This document shows positions 11,347-22,899 of a stretch of DNA of 64,000 nt, piece by piece. The position numbers were made by a program, and so were the translations under genes. The stretch comes from Paulownia fortunei (taxonomy: Eukaryota > Streptophyta > Magnoliopsida > Lamiales > Paulowniaceae): assembly GCA_019321725.1 (NCBI GenBank), contig CM033107.1:13135445-13199444 (forward strand), in the 5' to 3' direction. The stretch's first letter is position 1, and the number at the start of each line of letters is the position of its first letter. The notes beneath the pieces are model-generated. The model was not told the origin of the DNA. It ran no database searches and worked only from the letters and a program-made list of their open reading frames with translations.

Positions 11347-14300
11347 TATATATGGTTGAATTCCTGATGTTATTTGGCTCTGTTTAATGCATTAAAATAT
11401 TTTTTTTTGTCATTAAGTATGTAACCCGTATGATGAAAGTTTGATGGGTCTTTAATGGTAAATCTTGATATGTTTCATATTACACGATAAAGTTTTAATA
11501 GAATCATGCTTATACATGGTAGAAAAAATTTGGAAAGTTTCATAATAATTTAGTTTGTATATTATGAGATATTTTATGCCATACTCATGATTGTAAATTC
11601 GATTTTTAGTCTATATATGTTGAGTTTTGTTGCATGAAATTTATATTACCTTTCACTTGGTGACATTGTACCTACTTGTTAACACTCAATAGCAACATGT
11701 TTAGGTTGAAATATGCTAAGTGAAAGGTAAGTAAAGATCCATTCGCAACTACAATGCATGAACTACGTATGTCTTGAAGCATTTATACCTAATGTGTTGA
11801 TGATATTAAATTTGACTGAGAGTCTTATGATTCTTGAAACATGTTGAGAGCAAGATGACTTGCATTTCATATTGAATGTTAGAAATTGCTCTCAAGTAAT
11901 TCCAAGTAAAGAAAATAAGTAAAGATCCATTCATTTAGATTCTACTCGTCAAGGGCTTTCCAACCATATATTATACGCAAAAATCAACTTTAAAATGAGT
12001 GAGATATGGTTGTTTGAAGTTTATGTTGATTTTTAGATTTTCTAAAAAAATCTTAAAAAATGTTGAAGATGATGATGAATAGTAAAATTCTCAGCCAAAT
12101 AGCTCCTTAACATAGTCTCGACGCGTGTAGGCTGTTTCGGTAGCCTTTTTTGGCCAGAAAAATATCTTTACGCTCAAAATTTAATTTTCTATTTTTCGGT
12201 AAAGTAAAATTAGTTTTTTAGTTGATAAAAATATTTTCACCGAATTTTATATTATTAAATTTGGTAAAAATTAAAAAAAATATTTTTTGAGCGAGAAAAA
12301 TTCTGAAATTTTTTTCTGTAAATTTTTGGAAATCATTTTGAGATATTGGCTACTCAATGGGAGTATTGGGACACTTATACGTATTTTTTCTCAATTTATG
12401 GAGCACATATTTTTTTTTTTGTGTGATAAGTCTATAAAATTGAGTATACACTGTTTTCTTATAATTATAAGTGTCATGTACTTACACAATATGACATGGA
12501 TATTAAGATTGGCTTTGTGGCCAAATATAATATATTTTTCCTATTTTTGATTATTTATGATGGTTGTTGGGCGGTTGAGAATAATTTTTGGCAAGAAGCC
12601 GGAGTGAACATCAATTAGTGTGTTAATTAGTGTATAATATCTTGATTATTTTGGAAGCCTAAAAAAAGATAATCAATTATATGTTAACATGTTTATTGGT
12701 ATAAAATAACATGTTTAATTTGTACCATGGAATTATGCATTCTCTATGATGCTTGAAATTTATGAATGCATGATTATGTTGGAATTTATGAAAATTATGA
12801 ATGCATATTAATTTTGAGTTTCATGCATTCAATATGATGGTACATTATTATCTCCTTGTGTGAATAACAAGATATGTTCTTGTATGTATGATTACATTAT
12901 GCTATGTAGTCTAGTAGGAGTTCTAAGGTTAGAAGATTTTTAGCAATTCTCACCTAGAACTTATAAGATTTTGTACTATGAAATTAAATTTGTGATAATG
13001 AACATTTTGATATAGATGATGATTGGGAACTATGTGACCTTTCGAATCTGTGTATTATTGTGAATTATCATAAATGTTAATTTGCTAAGTACGAAATCAA
13101 ATGTATAGATGGGCATATTTATGATATCTCTAAAATGAATGACAATGGCAACCAAATCTCATGCTTACTTATACAGGAGAATTAATTGGCAATAGTTGTG
13201 ACACTAAATGCCAGTAGAATTAATATACGTGTAATTGAGTTAAATGCTCTAGAGAGCATCAACCAAGTCATGAAAGATTTAGTGTGGATCATACTACTCA
13301 ACAAATGAAAGATCAATGAGTTTACCAAAAGTGGAAAAGAGAGTACACTATTTATACTAATTGGGTAAACTATATGATTGATGATTTCATATGCAAATGA
13401 GAGAATCATTCTATTAATCTTTGGATGTACCTAAGAGAAATATATAGGTACAATTGAAAATTGAGATATTAAATAGCTGGCAATAGTTTGACAAGAAACA
13501 CTTTGTGCATTAAAGACGTAGCGTTTAAGGGTGATATCAAATACATTTAGAGTTTATAGTCAGCTAACAATGTCTTCACTGATGAGTAGTAAATTCAAAC
13601 TTAATCGTCTCTTTCAATAATAGGGAACATCTGAAAGTTAAATTTGATTTACTCAATGCGAAAAGGCTTTCTTGGATGATGTTTGCCATGTTAAGCAATT
13701 AGATAAGTGGCTAGTTGTTGCTAAGCTAATAGCTTGTGCCTTTCGATTGAGACTAGGTTTTAAGAGGGCTTCGGGCTCTTAATATAACTGAAATCAGGAC
13801 AAAGACAAGAATAGAAAGGAGATTGGAAATGAATCTAAGAAGAACAAACCTAACAACTAATTGAAGTGAAGTGGTATAGGGTTAGAAGTGCTATAGTAAC
13901 CATATTATTGGTTTATTTCACTCGTGAATGCATTGAGTTGAAAAGATAACACTCAATGACTCTTCTATAAGTGTTATTTACACATGAAGCACTATGTTAC
14001 TAAATCTTATCCTATGTGGATTATAAATTTAGAGTAATTGAATATTGAGAGGCGTTTGTGAAATTTTTTCAAGTTCACTTTGGTACAAAAATAGATATAT
14101 GTAGAATTAAATTGAAATCAAATGCGAAATGATTGGTACGAAATGATTGGTACTTGCATGTTCGGATTGCAAGATGACCATTCTATTATTCTACAATGTA
14201 TCCAATGTACAAGAATTTGTAGAACTTGATTTTTAAAATTGTTCTTCTAAGATTATTTATTTTGCTTGAATTTGTGTTGTGACTTAGTTAGTATCCACTA

Positions 14301-15840
14301 AAAGATACTCATTGTGGTACTAGACATTTTGAATGGTTAGTGGTGATGAATTATGACCAATGTATGTTTAATTACTACATTAATTGTTTTGTTACAATCA
14401 ATGTCTATTTTCTAAGTAATGTAAACACTAATTTATGCACTCCGTGTGCATGATCAGGTCATCATGGATAGAAACATAAACTAGTAAGAGAAGACTCATT
14501 GAGTTTATCTTTTACAGTTGATTGTCGACTTGTGCTATAAGTTCACATTGGAACCATTCAAAAGACTATAGAGTCGAGTTTTCTTTGTTATTAATTCTTA
14601 TAGATTTCTGTGATCAGATTAATGTGAAGGTTATGGAGGCATGAAGTCTCATACTTCATTACATATGTAAAATATTCACGTGCCTTGGTCATATCTATTT
14701 GAAATCTCATAATCTGAAATACTAGAGTGTTTTAGAATATGAGAGAGAATCAAATTGAGAAAACTTCGAGACTAGACCTAAGGTGTGAATGATTTTTCAA
14801 TGAAGTAGATGATCTATGTAATAAAGAGAGAGTTAAAAGGTAATTTACTATTCCTAACACGCCTACATAGAATGGTGTTTCAAGAGAAGGAATAGAAAAT
14901 TATTTTGATGTAACTAGATCTATGAAAACTCAAGTTAACTTATTGATTTTCTTTGGGAAAGATTTTTTTGGTTAATTGGAGTCTACATCTATATTAGAAA
15001 ACCTTCATGACTGATATTTTTCATTCCATAAAAGCTATGGACAGGTAGATGATCTGGACTAAGCTGCCTTAGAAGTTGAGAATTGATTGTCTCTAATTAT
15101 AAATTTTCAAACGAATTTGAAAATTAGATCCTTGAGATAATAAAAGTATATCTTGAAGATATACTAACCAGTATAAGGGGAACATGTTCTAAGTGAACAA
15201 GGAGATGGAATTATGATTCACATTAGATCACAAAATATCAAATTTCTGGAGAGTGATTTTCCTAGGAAGGAAAATCTTAAAACATTAAATTTTGTTTTAA
15301 ATAATTCAGATGGTGGCTATGTGCCTGATAGATCACTTATGATGTAAGAATATTTATTACTTCCTATTTTGAGTGGGAGTAATTTTATCCAAGTGATCAA
15401 CCTAAATTAAAATAGAACTTTGTGCAAGCATAAAATAATCTTCAGAAGATGATGTAGAGTCTAATATGGTGAGACTTTATCATGTCCTACAAAGGTAATT
15501 GAATTAAAGCAATGGAAGAATACTATGCAACTATAAAATCTGTTAGCCTGTGTGGTAATAATTGCTCTCATGGCAAAAAAAAAAAAAAAAAACCACAGCC
15601 AAAATGTGGCATTTGGATTATTGGACTATTTAAAGATTTGAGTTGCAAAGTTGTTATAAGCTATAATTTTTTGGCTCAACAGCAAATGCTCGATTCTACA
15701 AAATCATACCAAGTTTGGAATTTTGGTTGTGTTCTCAAAATATAGCCAAAGGCTGATATAATTATTATGAGGTGTAATGTTCGCCTAGTGGTTAAAAATG
15801 TTATACTTTTGAAGTCAATTTGTTTTTTCACTAATGGTGA
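11347..15840 (+). other. Copia-1 interior with no readable gag/protease/integrase
   Basis: By position this should contain gag, protease and integrase, but frames are so interrupted that no zinc knuckle, DSG protease motif or integrase motif can be read. It may be heavily mutated, or partly replaced by other DNA. A poly(A) run lies near 15575-15592. Confidence 0.55.
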
Positions 15841-15843
15841 TAT

Positions 15844-17090
15844 GTGCATTTATTCTATTTTCTTGGTTATTATGGATATCTAAGTTTTAGAACTGCATCA
15901 AATAGACTAAATATTGCATTCTCAAATGGAGAATTTGTCTATAGAGAATTATGTAAAGAAACCCATATGGAATGCTTAAAAGATTCCACAGTAGAAGGCC
16001 AAGAAGATAAATTTTGTAAACTTAAAATCTTCATGACCTAAGGTAATTTTTTTTAAGAGGATGGTATATGAGATTTCATAACATGGTGATCTCATACATT
16101 TTCATCATAGAGATGAAAACCATTAGTATCTTGTGCAAAAGTCTATTAAGAGGTTTGTGATTCTATCTCTTTATTGATGATATCATATGGACTAGGAAGA
16201 TAAGGAATATGTATAAGTCACTGAGATATGGTTATCCTTTAGCTTATGAGTTAGAGAACATGATAAGTAAAACTCAGTACTTTGTGTTAAAATCCATGCA
16301 AATTGTTCAAAAGGCATCTTACTTTGTGCTAAGAGCTATATTTGTAGAATTTTTAGAACAATTTAAAATGGAGAGTTTTAAACTCATAAATACCTATGTT
16401 ATGAAATTTCAGCCTTAAAATGTGTCCAAAGACTCCAAGAGAAGTGTCTAGACCACTATATCTCAATGATTGTTGTTTGGAGCTTGATGTGTATTGTGGC
16501 CAATACTTGCTCCAAATATTTGTTATGCCATGGGTCAGAAAGTATCAATCCAATTATAATGAGTGGCATTATATAATAATGATGAGAATGTTTGGATACT
16601 TTATGAAAACTGCAGATGGTTTCCTTTTGGTATGAAAGAAATTTTTTTTTGTGATTGAGAGAATACACATATATTTGGATAAGTGTAAATTTACCTCCGA
16701 GTTTGCTTTTTTATTTGGAAAATATGCTAGCTCTTGGAGGAGGAATAAACAAATATATGTAAAATAGTGCACAGTTTGAAAATAACTTATGGCATATATA
16801 TCTGCAGCATCATGTGTTTGGTTAAGAGGATCTGTACAATTTGGGAGTTGTAAGCAGTTATGTGGGAGCTCTGATAATATGTTGAGATAATCAATCAGCT
16901 ATTACTTACAGTACTAAAGATCCAAATGCATTAAAACCAAACATATATTATAGCTTTGTGAAAGATATCATTGCAAAGAAATAGGTATGTCTATGCATTT
17001 CATAGTTGCTACCCACTTAGCCTCAACCTATAGATATATTTGTGGGCTATGTCAAATCTCTAGGATTGCGTAGAATACAATCTCTTTGAA
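15844..17090 (+). pseudogene. Copia-1 pol relic (reverse transcriptase and RNase H)
   Basis: Decayed coding sequence in several frames. In order: an RT segment with AFSNGEF and GQEDKFCKLK (about 15920-16035, matching the copia AFLNG...GQE.KVCKLKKSLYGLKQ block); LFIDDIIW at 16167-16190, the reverse-transcriptase catalytic box with both aspartates kept; MCPKTPREVSRPLYLN (16420-16467) and KYQSNYNEWHY (near 16541-16570), matching the copia MCPKTPEE / SRYQSNPG..HW block; then DNQSAITYSTKDPNALK (from 16886), matching the RNase H D-N-.-SA-I motif. There are many stops and frameshifts, so no protein is possible. RT would copy element RNA to DNA; RNase H would remove the RNA strand. Confidence 0.85.
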
Positions 17091-18150
17091 CTTTAGAATG
17101 TTCATAGAGTTAAGCCCATAAGTTTAAGATATTGGAATGTTATGTATGTGTTCATAATTATGATGATATACATTCAATGTCTAAGTATGTCGGACAAGTA
17201 GAGAATGACTCTCTCATACGAGCATTCACCTTTGATGTTGAGTTGCATACAGAGATGAGATATTTATAATTTTATTGTGTATAAAATCATGAAAAAATAT
17301 ATCGCTTGATAAATGATCAAGATGAGATTACTCTTATGAATTTGAGTAATCGAAATGGATTTCCACTATCCATTAAACTTGTCTTATGGCCAGATGTGAG
17401 TTTTCTTGATATTAGTGATTTTTTAGGACAAAAGAAAAGAAAACTCAGGTTAAGTGTCGGGGTACACTTGAACCAAGATCTGTATGGTGCATTATTTTTT
17501 AAAATATGACATATACTTCCAAGAAGGAAGGAAGCACCATAGCACGTGTTTCATACCATGTATGCCTAAGTGACCATTAGGTAATGAGTGAAAAGATCAC
17601 TACTTTCTCATTATGTGAGACCCAGAGTTTGTATAACCTCATTATTTACCCTTATGACTTTCAACTATTTCTCAAAACTTTAATGTAGTGTTGCTACTTT
17701 AGCATGCTTCCAATAGCCATGGATGATTCGGTAATGCGGGACATGTCTAGGAAAGCAGTTATTTTGAAGTTGAGAGATCCTAGTGGGAAAGAAAGATTTT
17801 TTATGGCTAACACCTAATATGTATTTACTGGCCAAATAATTATTTAAAACTTAGATATTTGGGACATAATTGTGAATACATGATAAGGTATTGAAATCAA
17901 GTATGCTCTTATATTGTATGAGGGATCAGAGATATTTTGATTGGTGTAGCAAAGAAGTCTGGGGTATAGCGAGATGTTTTGTCCTTGTATTTTTTTTTTT
18001 TTTGAGAAATTGAGCTGTTATATATATCCTTAATTGGTGTATGGCATTAAGCTTTTGTTAAAATGCTCGCTGGTCACACGATCCATTTGCTTGTATGAAA
18101 TTAGTGGTGTATAATTATGATCACAATAGACGAAGGTCCAGCCCTCATGT
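17091..18150 (+). other. Copia-1 3' internal region
   Basis: Sequence between the RNase H relic and the polypurine tract. The short frame at 17306-17509 has no motif. No further gene seen. Confidence 0.5.
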
Positions 18151-18162
18151 GTGAGTGGGAGA
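18151..18162 (+). promoter_or_regulatory. Copia-1 polypurine tract
   Basis: GTGAGTGGGAGA directly before the 3' LTR, the primer position for plus-strand DNA synthesis. Confidence 0.85.
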
Positions 18163-18599
18163 TGTAAGAAATAGTAAATGGGTTAACGGGTCGCCCATGA
18201 GGACTAACCCGACCCACAAGGTTCAAAAAAATGAATTGATTTTTGGTAGGAGTGGTTTTCTGAAAACCACCCCATAACCAACATAAAAGGGAACTTCCCT
18301 AAAACTTCTCACTATCTTTTTGACAATAGCAAATAGAAAAAACTTTTATCTCTGAAAAATAACGTAAGTAAGAAAAGTGAAGTGAAAGAGGGCTATTGTG
18401 ATTAAGATTTGAAGAACACCACCATTTGAGAAAGCATTTGGATTGTGGATCAAAACCCCTTCCGTATGTGATCGGGTTTGGATGAAAGTGAGCCTTCCAA
18501 AATGTGAGAAACATCAGTGATTCAACTATGGCTAAAGATCCGAATTGTGATAAGTTTTTCTTGAACTTACCTCATATTTATTTTGTTTAATTTATATCA
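18163..18599 (+). repeat. Copia-1 3' LTR
   Basis: 437 bp starting TGTAAGAAATAG and ending TATATCA; direct repeat of 10898-11333. Followed by the target duplication AATTA. Confidence 0.95.
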
Positions 18600-18604
18600 A
18601 ATTA
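18600..18604. repeat. Target-site duplication, right, of Copia-1
   Basis: AATTA, identical to 10893-10897. Confidence 0.93.
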
Positions 18605-18763
18605 ATTAGTAGGATATTCAATTAACCAATCGAATAGAAAGCTACTATTCGATACACAACTATAGATTTTAAAATTTTGTATTGAGTAACTAGTATTCTG
18701 AAAGCTTTTTATAAAAAAGGGACTGATCGTGACAAAAAAACTTGATCCGAACGCGCATCCCTA

Positions 18764-19102
18764 ATTATAATTTTAGCTTTTGTTACTTACTTTTCATTTC
18801 AGAAACATATTGCACCTATTGTTAAAAACATTTATTTTAAGTAATGTAACTCTGACCTTCAAAGAATCATTTTGTTTGTCCCACTAAAGATTTCAACAGC
18901 AAATCCTCGGGGGACCCATATTAGCCCACTTGATTGGGCATGCCGCCTGGCTTGCCAGGGAAGAGGCCGACGCCTTGTGTTAGGATCCCCACACCCAAAT
19001 AACTAAACTGCTTGTAATTGTGGGTGTATATCTAAATCAGGTTTCAATACTTTCATTTTTTAGTGAGTAAAACCCATATAAACAAGGTTAGCTCATTTTA
19101 GT
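18764..19102. other. Spacer with a short GC-richer patch
   Basis: The stretch 18905-18990 is clearly richer in G and C than its surroundings (words such as GCATGCCGCCTGGC and AGGCCGACGCC). I cannot identify it. Confidence 0.4.
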
Positions 19103-20674
19103 TGTTAGGGATATTGTCCTAAAAAATGTGTATTAGTACATTAATTATTAAATTAATAAAATAATATTTGATATTTATCTTTATGTATATTGGTATGCTT
19201 ATTAATATTAGAAAATCTCTATTTATTTATGTAACCATAATTTTAGTATATAATTATTATATATGAGAGGATTAAGATTATAGATAAAAAACTAAAATAA
19301 TCCATAATAAAATTAATTAAAGTTGGAATCTTTACTTAAACCATTATTAGTGTGGTCCATTAACATTAAGAATGCAATGATTTTATCCAGATTATTGATG
19401 TAGTGACATCATAATAGAGGCACTTTATATAATGTGATTATATAGGACTAAATCAGATGTAATTTTAATTTTCACATAAATTTCGTTGTTTTCAGAAAAT
19501 TCAAATAACATCAATAGATGATCATATATGGGTTGATCTTAATCCTGAGTAGTTATAAATTCCTATTTATTTCAATATGATATTTGATTTACTCGCTAAA
19601 GGTTTGTTGATTAGCATGCCTAAACACTTGCATTTTGGAATCATATCGGGATAGGTAGTCGGTTATGCAACTTACATATTTGGAATTCATACCTTCCCTT
19701 GATTAGTTAATACTGGTACTAAATAGTAAAATGCTCAAATTTATAACTTGGCTATAAATTAATTGTTCACTAGTGAATTAATGGTAAACAAGGAACAAAA
19801 GATAATTAAAGAGGTTAACAAAAAATCTAACTCTAATTATGAATCGTCTATAGAGGAATAAACCATATGTAATGTTTATATCGATGAACTACACTTTATT
19901 GATCAGAGTAAATTATTCTATAATTACAAGAGTACAATTTTAGAATTTTAGTGGAGTAATTTTAGAATTAATAAATTGGATGAATTAATTAAAGAGTTAA
20001 TTAATTATCCAAATTTATTGGAGCTTGCAATTATAGGTGTGCACTTGTAATTGTAGGAAATTATTTTCTAAATTGGGTGTGAATTATAAATATCAAAGAT
20101 TACCGGGAATATTTGATATTATTAGGTAATTAATAAATGTTAGGTATTTATTTTGATATTTATAATTGTTATCTAAAATTATGAATTCTAGATAATTACA
20201 AATGGAAGTTAAAGATAATTTTCTTATCAGATAAGGATGCCAATTAGAGTTGGAGGAGGATTAGGAAACTAGGGATTCATCAAGCATAAAAGGGAATCTC
20301 TCCCCCTGTTTCATGAACTACACATTTTTTGCCAAGAGAGAGAAAGAAAATTCTCTAGCTTCTTGTTGAATATTTTCCTTCCGCTCTCTTAAGCCCAAAC
20401 TTATGATTTCATGAGTTGAAAATATTAAAAGATAAATTATACAGTATAATTTAATTTAGTATTAAGAATGCCCACTCATTCCCATTGGTGTGGAGGCTTG
20501 GATTGGAAGATCTTGGTGTCTGATTCAATCAGCTTAAAGCTTGGTGAGGAACATTTGAAAATTTTAAAAGCATCATTAGAAAAATAATTGGTTTTTTCTA
20601 TCAACTTATATTTTCTAAAACTTTCCTAAATTTAATTGTTATATTCTTTATTTTTAAAACTAATTAAAATTACA
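19103..20674 (+). repeat. Copia-2 5' LTR
   Basis: About 1572 bp beginning TGTTAGGGATATTGTCCTAA. It aligns with 25559-27212 throughout, with many substitutions and some indels (for example the 3' LTR has an extra stretch near 26516-26570). Confidence 0.88.
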
Positions 20675-22020
20675 TGAGCGGTTATTTGCTTTGTTGAACT
20701 CATTGTTTGAATGTTATGAATGATTATATCATGTGATGGATGTAAGCTGATGTTTTTTGGTCATTATTATTTGGTTCTCTAGGATTGCATAGCTGATGTA
20801 ATTATTTTTTATTAGATAAAAAATTATAACCTTAAATTTATGGGTGTAGGATATCTGTAAATTTTGTCCAATTTCCATCCCCAGCATGATAGAGATCATA
20901 TGAACATGGATGAAAAGAAATCAGAAAGTTCGTAGATTTTTTTTTTGCAATTATCTTTTTATTTTTGGTTATTTCTTTTTGGGTTGTAATTTTATTATCT
21001 TAGGGAGCCCAACCAAAAATATCATTTATTTATTATATATTTATTTATTTGGTGAATGTATGTGATACAAATTGTCATACATAATCGCATGTCATACATA
21101 ATCGCATGTCATTCATAATACCCATTCATAGTCATTAGGAATGTCATGCATACTTGTCATCATATTAAATAGTTTAATATGTAATATATCGTATAGGATA
21201 TAAGTAGAATTACTTGGAATAATCAATTAAAATTGTGATTTTGGTTTAATAGTTAAATTTGATAAAATCACTATATTATTTAGGATTTAATTATTAAGAG
21301 TTAATAATTATTAGCTTAGATTATTCTAAATAATGAACTTAGATTTTTTTAAAAAAATATGATAATTAGGTAAGTCCAATAGGATTGTACTTAACTAGAA
21401 TAAATTAATTAGGCAAGTCCAATAGGATTGGACTTAATTAGAAACATTCGATGTTCGGAGAACACTAATTGTAAAATAATGAGTGGGAGATGGGTATATA
21501 ACAATATATTCCACAGCCTCCACTATTAACATAGCACTATGAGATTTCAATGGCGCCTCGTGACACTATGATTTCGTCCTCCCTATGGAGGGTGTCCATT
21601 TAAGTCAATAGTAAGACTGATTTCTAAATGATAGATTTTTTTAATGTATTTCAAAATTAGCCTACACTACAGTGGCAATTTTAAGTTAAGTTGGTGAAAT
21701 TCGATATAGTGGATCACACTTATAAAGATGTAACTAAACTTAGTTTAGCTGCATCTTCACCGATTTAAATGGTAATTAATAAATGGATAAAAATATGTGA
21801 TATTATGATAATTCATTTATTCATTGAGATGGTTTCGATTCAATCGTCTTTAGTATGACCTACCCTACGATGACATATTAGTTGTGAGATTGAATTACCA
21901 TAGAATTTCTAAAATGATTATATGTTCATGCATCATACATCACATTTACTATTCTGAAATTTTTAATTTGATATTTATACAAGTATTGAACATTATCTAT
22001 TTATTAATTTCAACAATCAT
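20675..22020 (+). other. Copia-2 leader between LTR and gag
   Basis: Non-coding, AT-rich. The bases after the 5' LTR (TGAGCGGTTATTTGC) do not match the usual tRNA-Met primer site, so the primer site is lost or unusual. A direct duplication of CATACATAATCGCATGT occurs near 21078-21110. Confidence 0.5.
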
Positions 22021-22029
22021 TTTTGGTTC

Positions 22030-22875
22030 AAATCCTATTCTTGCATTACTTTTTAATGAAAAGTTGATCGGAGAAAACTTTGTTAATTGGAAAAGTAACA
22101 TGAATATCTTACTTGTTTGTGGAAACTTCAAATTTGTCCTTGTGGAAGAATGTTCTCAAGAACCTACTGCTAACCTCTTCGTTATGTATGAGAGAAGTAT
22201 AAAAAATGGATTACAACCAATAATAAGTCCCGTGCCTACCCATTTGCGGGCATGTATGATGTGATCAAATTGAAGCATGATAAGATGGAGATTGTTTATG
22301 AGATAACGGAGTCTCTTCGGGCCATGTTTGGGCAACCTTCTAATAAATGGCATCATGAAGCTGTGAAAATGGTTATTAACGCAAAAATGCAGAAGGGGAC
22401 CATAGTTAGGGAACATGTTTTGAACATGATTAACTATCTAAGAGAGGCTAAAATCTATAGTGTGACTATTGACTAATGCACCCAAGTGAGTATGATTTTA
22501 GAATCACTCTTACCAGCTTTTTTTGCAGTTTAAAAGAAACTATGTTATGAACAAGTGGAGTTAAGATATGACTCAATTACTTGATGAGCTACAAACCTTC
22601 AAAGCTATTTCTATTGGAAAGGCTAAAGAAGGTAAGGCAAATGTTGTTGAGGATAAGCCATCTTCCTCAAATAATGGTAAGAAGAGAAAGAATTAAAAGG
22701 GCAATTCTAGGACTCAATCCAAAAAGACAAATAAGAAGGGTCCTAAAGGCAAGATGAAGAATGACTCTGAGAAAAAGCCCAAAAGAAAGTATTTCCATTG
22801 TGGAGTTGAGGGGCATTAAAAGAAAAACTATCCAAAGTATCTCTTCAAGCTCCAGGAGAAGAAGAAAGACAAATA
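22030..22875 (+). pseudogene. Copia-2 gag pseudogene (UBN2-type, with zinc knuckle)
   Basis: Two frames are joined by frameshifts: KLIGENFVNWKSNMNILL (from about 22063) and then the UBN2-type gag body with SLRAMFGQPSNKWHHEAVK and VREHVLNMINYLREAKI (22252-22476). LLDELQTFKAISIGKAKEGKA follows at about 22570-22640, and then a basic linker. The nucleocapsid knuckle (about 22788-22830) reads YFHCGVEGH-stop-KKNY: the first and last cysteines are both tyrosine and the usual tryptophan is a stop. Gag would package element RNA; this copy cannot bind zinc or be translated through. Confidence 0.88.
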
Positions 22876-22899
22876 TGATTTACTTGTTCTTGAAGCTTG

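Larger units (their letters stand above)
10898..18599 (+). mobile_element. Complete Ty1/copia LTR retrotransposon (Copia-1)
   Basis: Two direct LTRs (10898-11333 and 18163-18599, both starting TGTAAGAAATAG and ending TCA) bound a 6.8 kb interior. A perfect 5 bp target duplication AATTA sits at 10893-10897 and 18600-18604. The primer-binding site TGGTATCAGAGC follows the 5' LTR after one base, and a purine-rich GTGAGTGGGAGA abuts the 3' LTR. Only the pol half is recognisable, as relics: RT (FIDD core), the MCPKTP block and RNase H. The domain order RT-RNase H at the 3' end and the tRNA-Met primer site are copia features. The lineage is not assigned, though the MCPKTP block is typical of Tork-like elements. 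Confidence 0.95.
10260..18763. mobile_element. hAT-type non-autonomous element, split by a copia insertion
   Basis: The left part (10260-10897) starts TAGGGATGGGTATCGGGTTGG. The right part (about 18605-18763) ends so that its minus strand starts TAGGGATGCGCGTTCGGATC. These are matching inverted termini of the TAGGGATG class common in plant hAT MITEs. Eight-base flanks ATTATATA (10252-10259) and ATTATAAT (18764-18771) match in the first six positions. Without the copia element it is about 0.8 kb and has no transposase. The split proves the copia element is younger. Confidence 0.75.
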
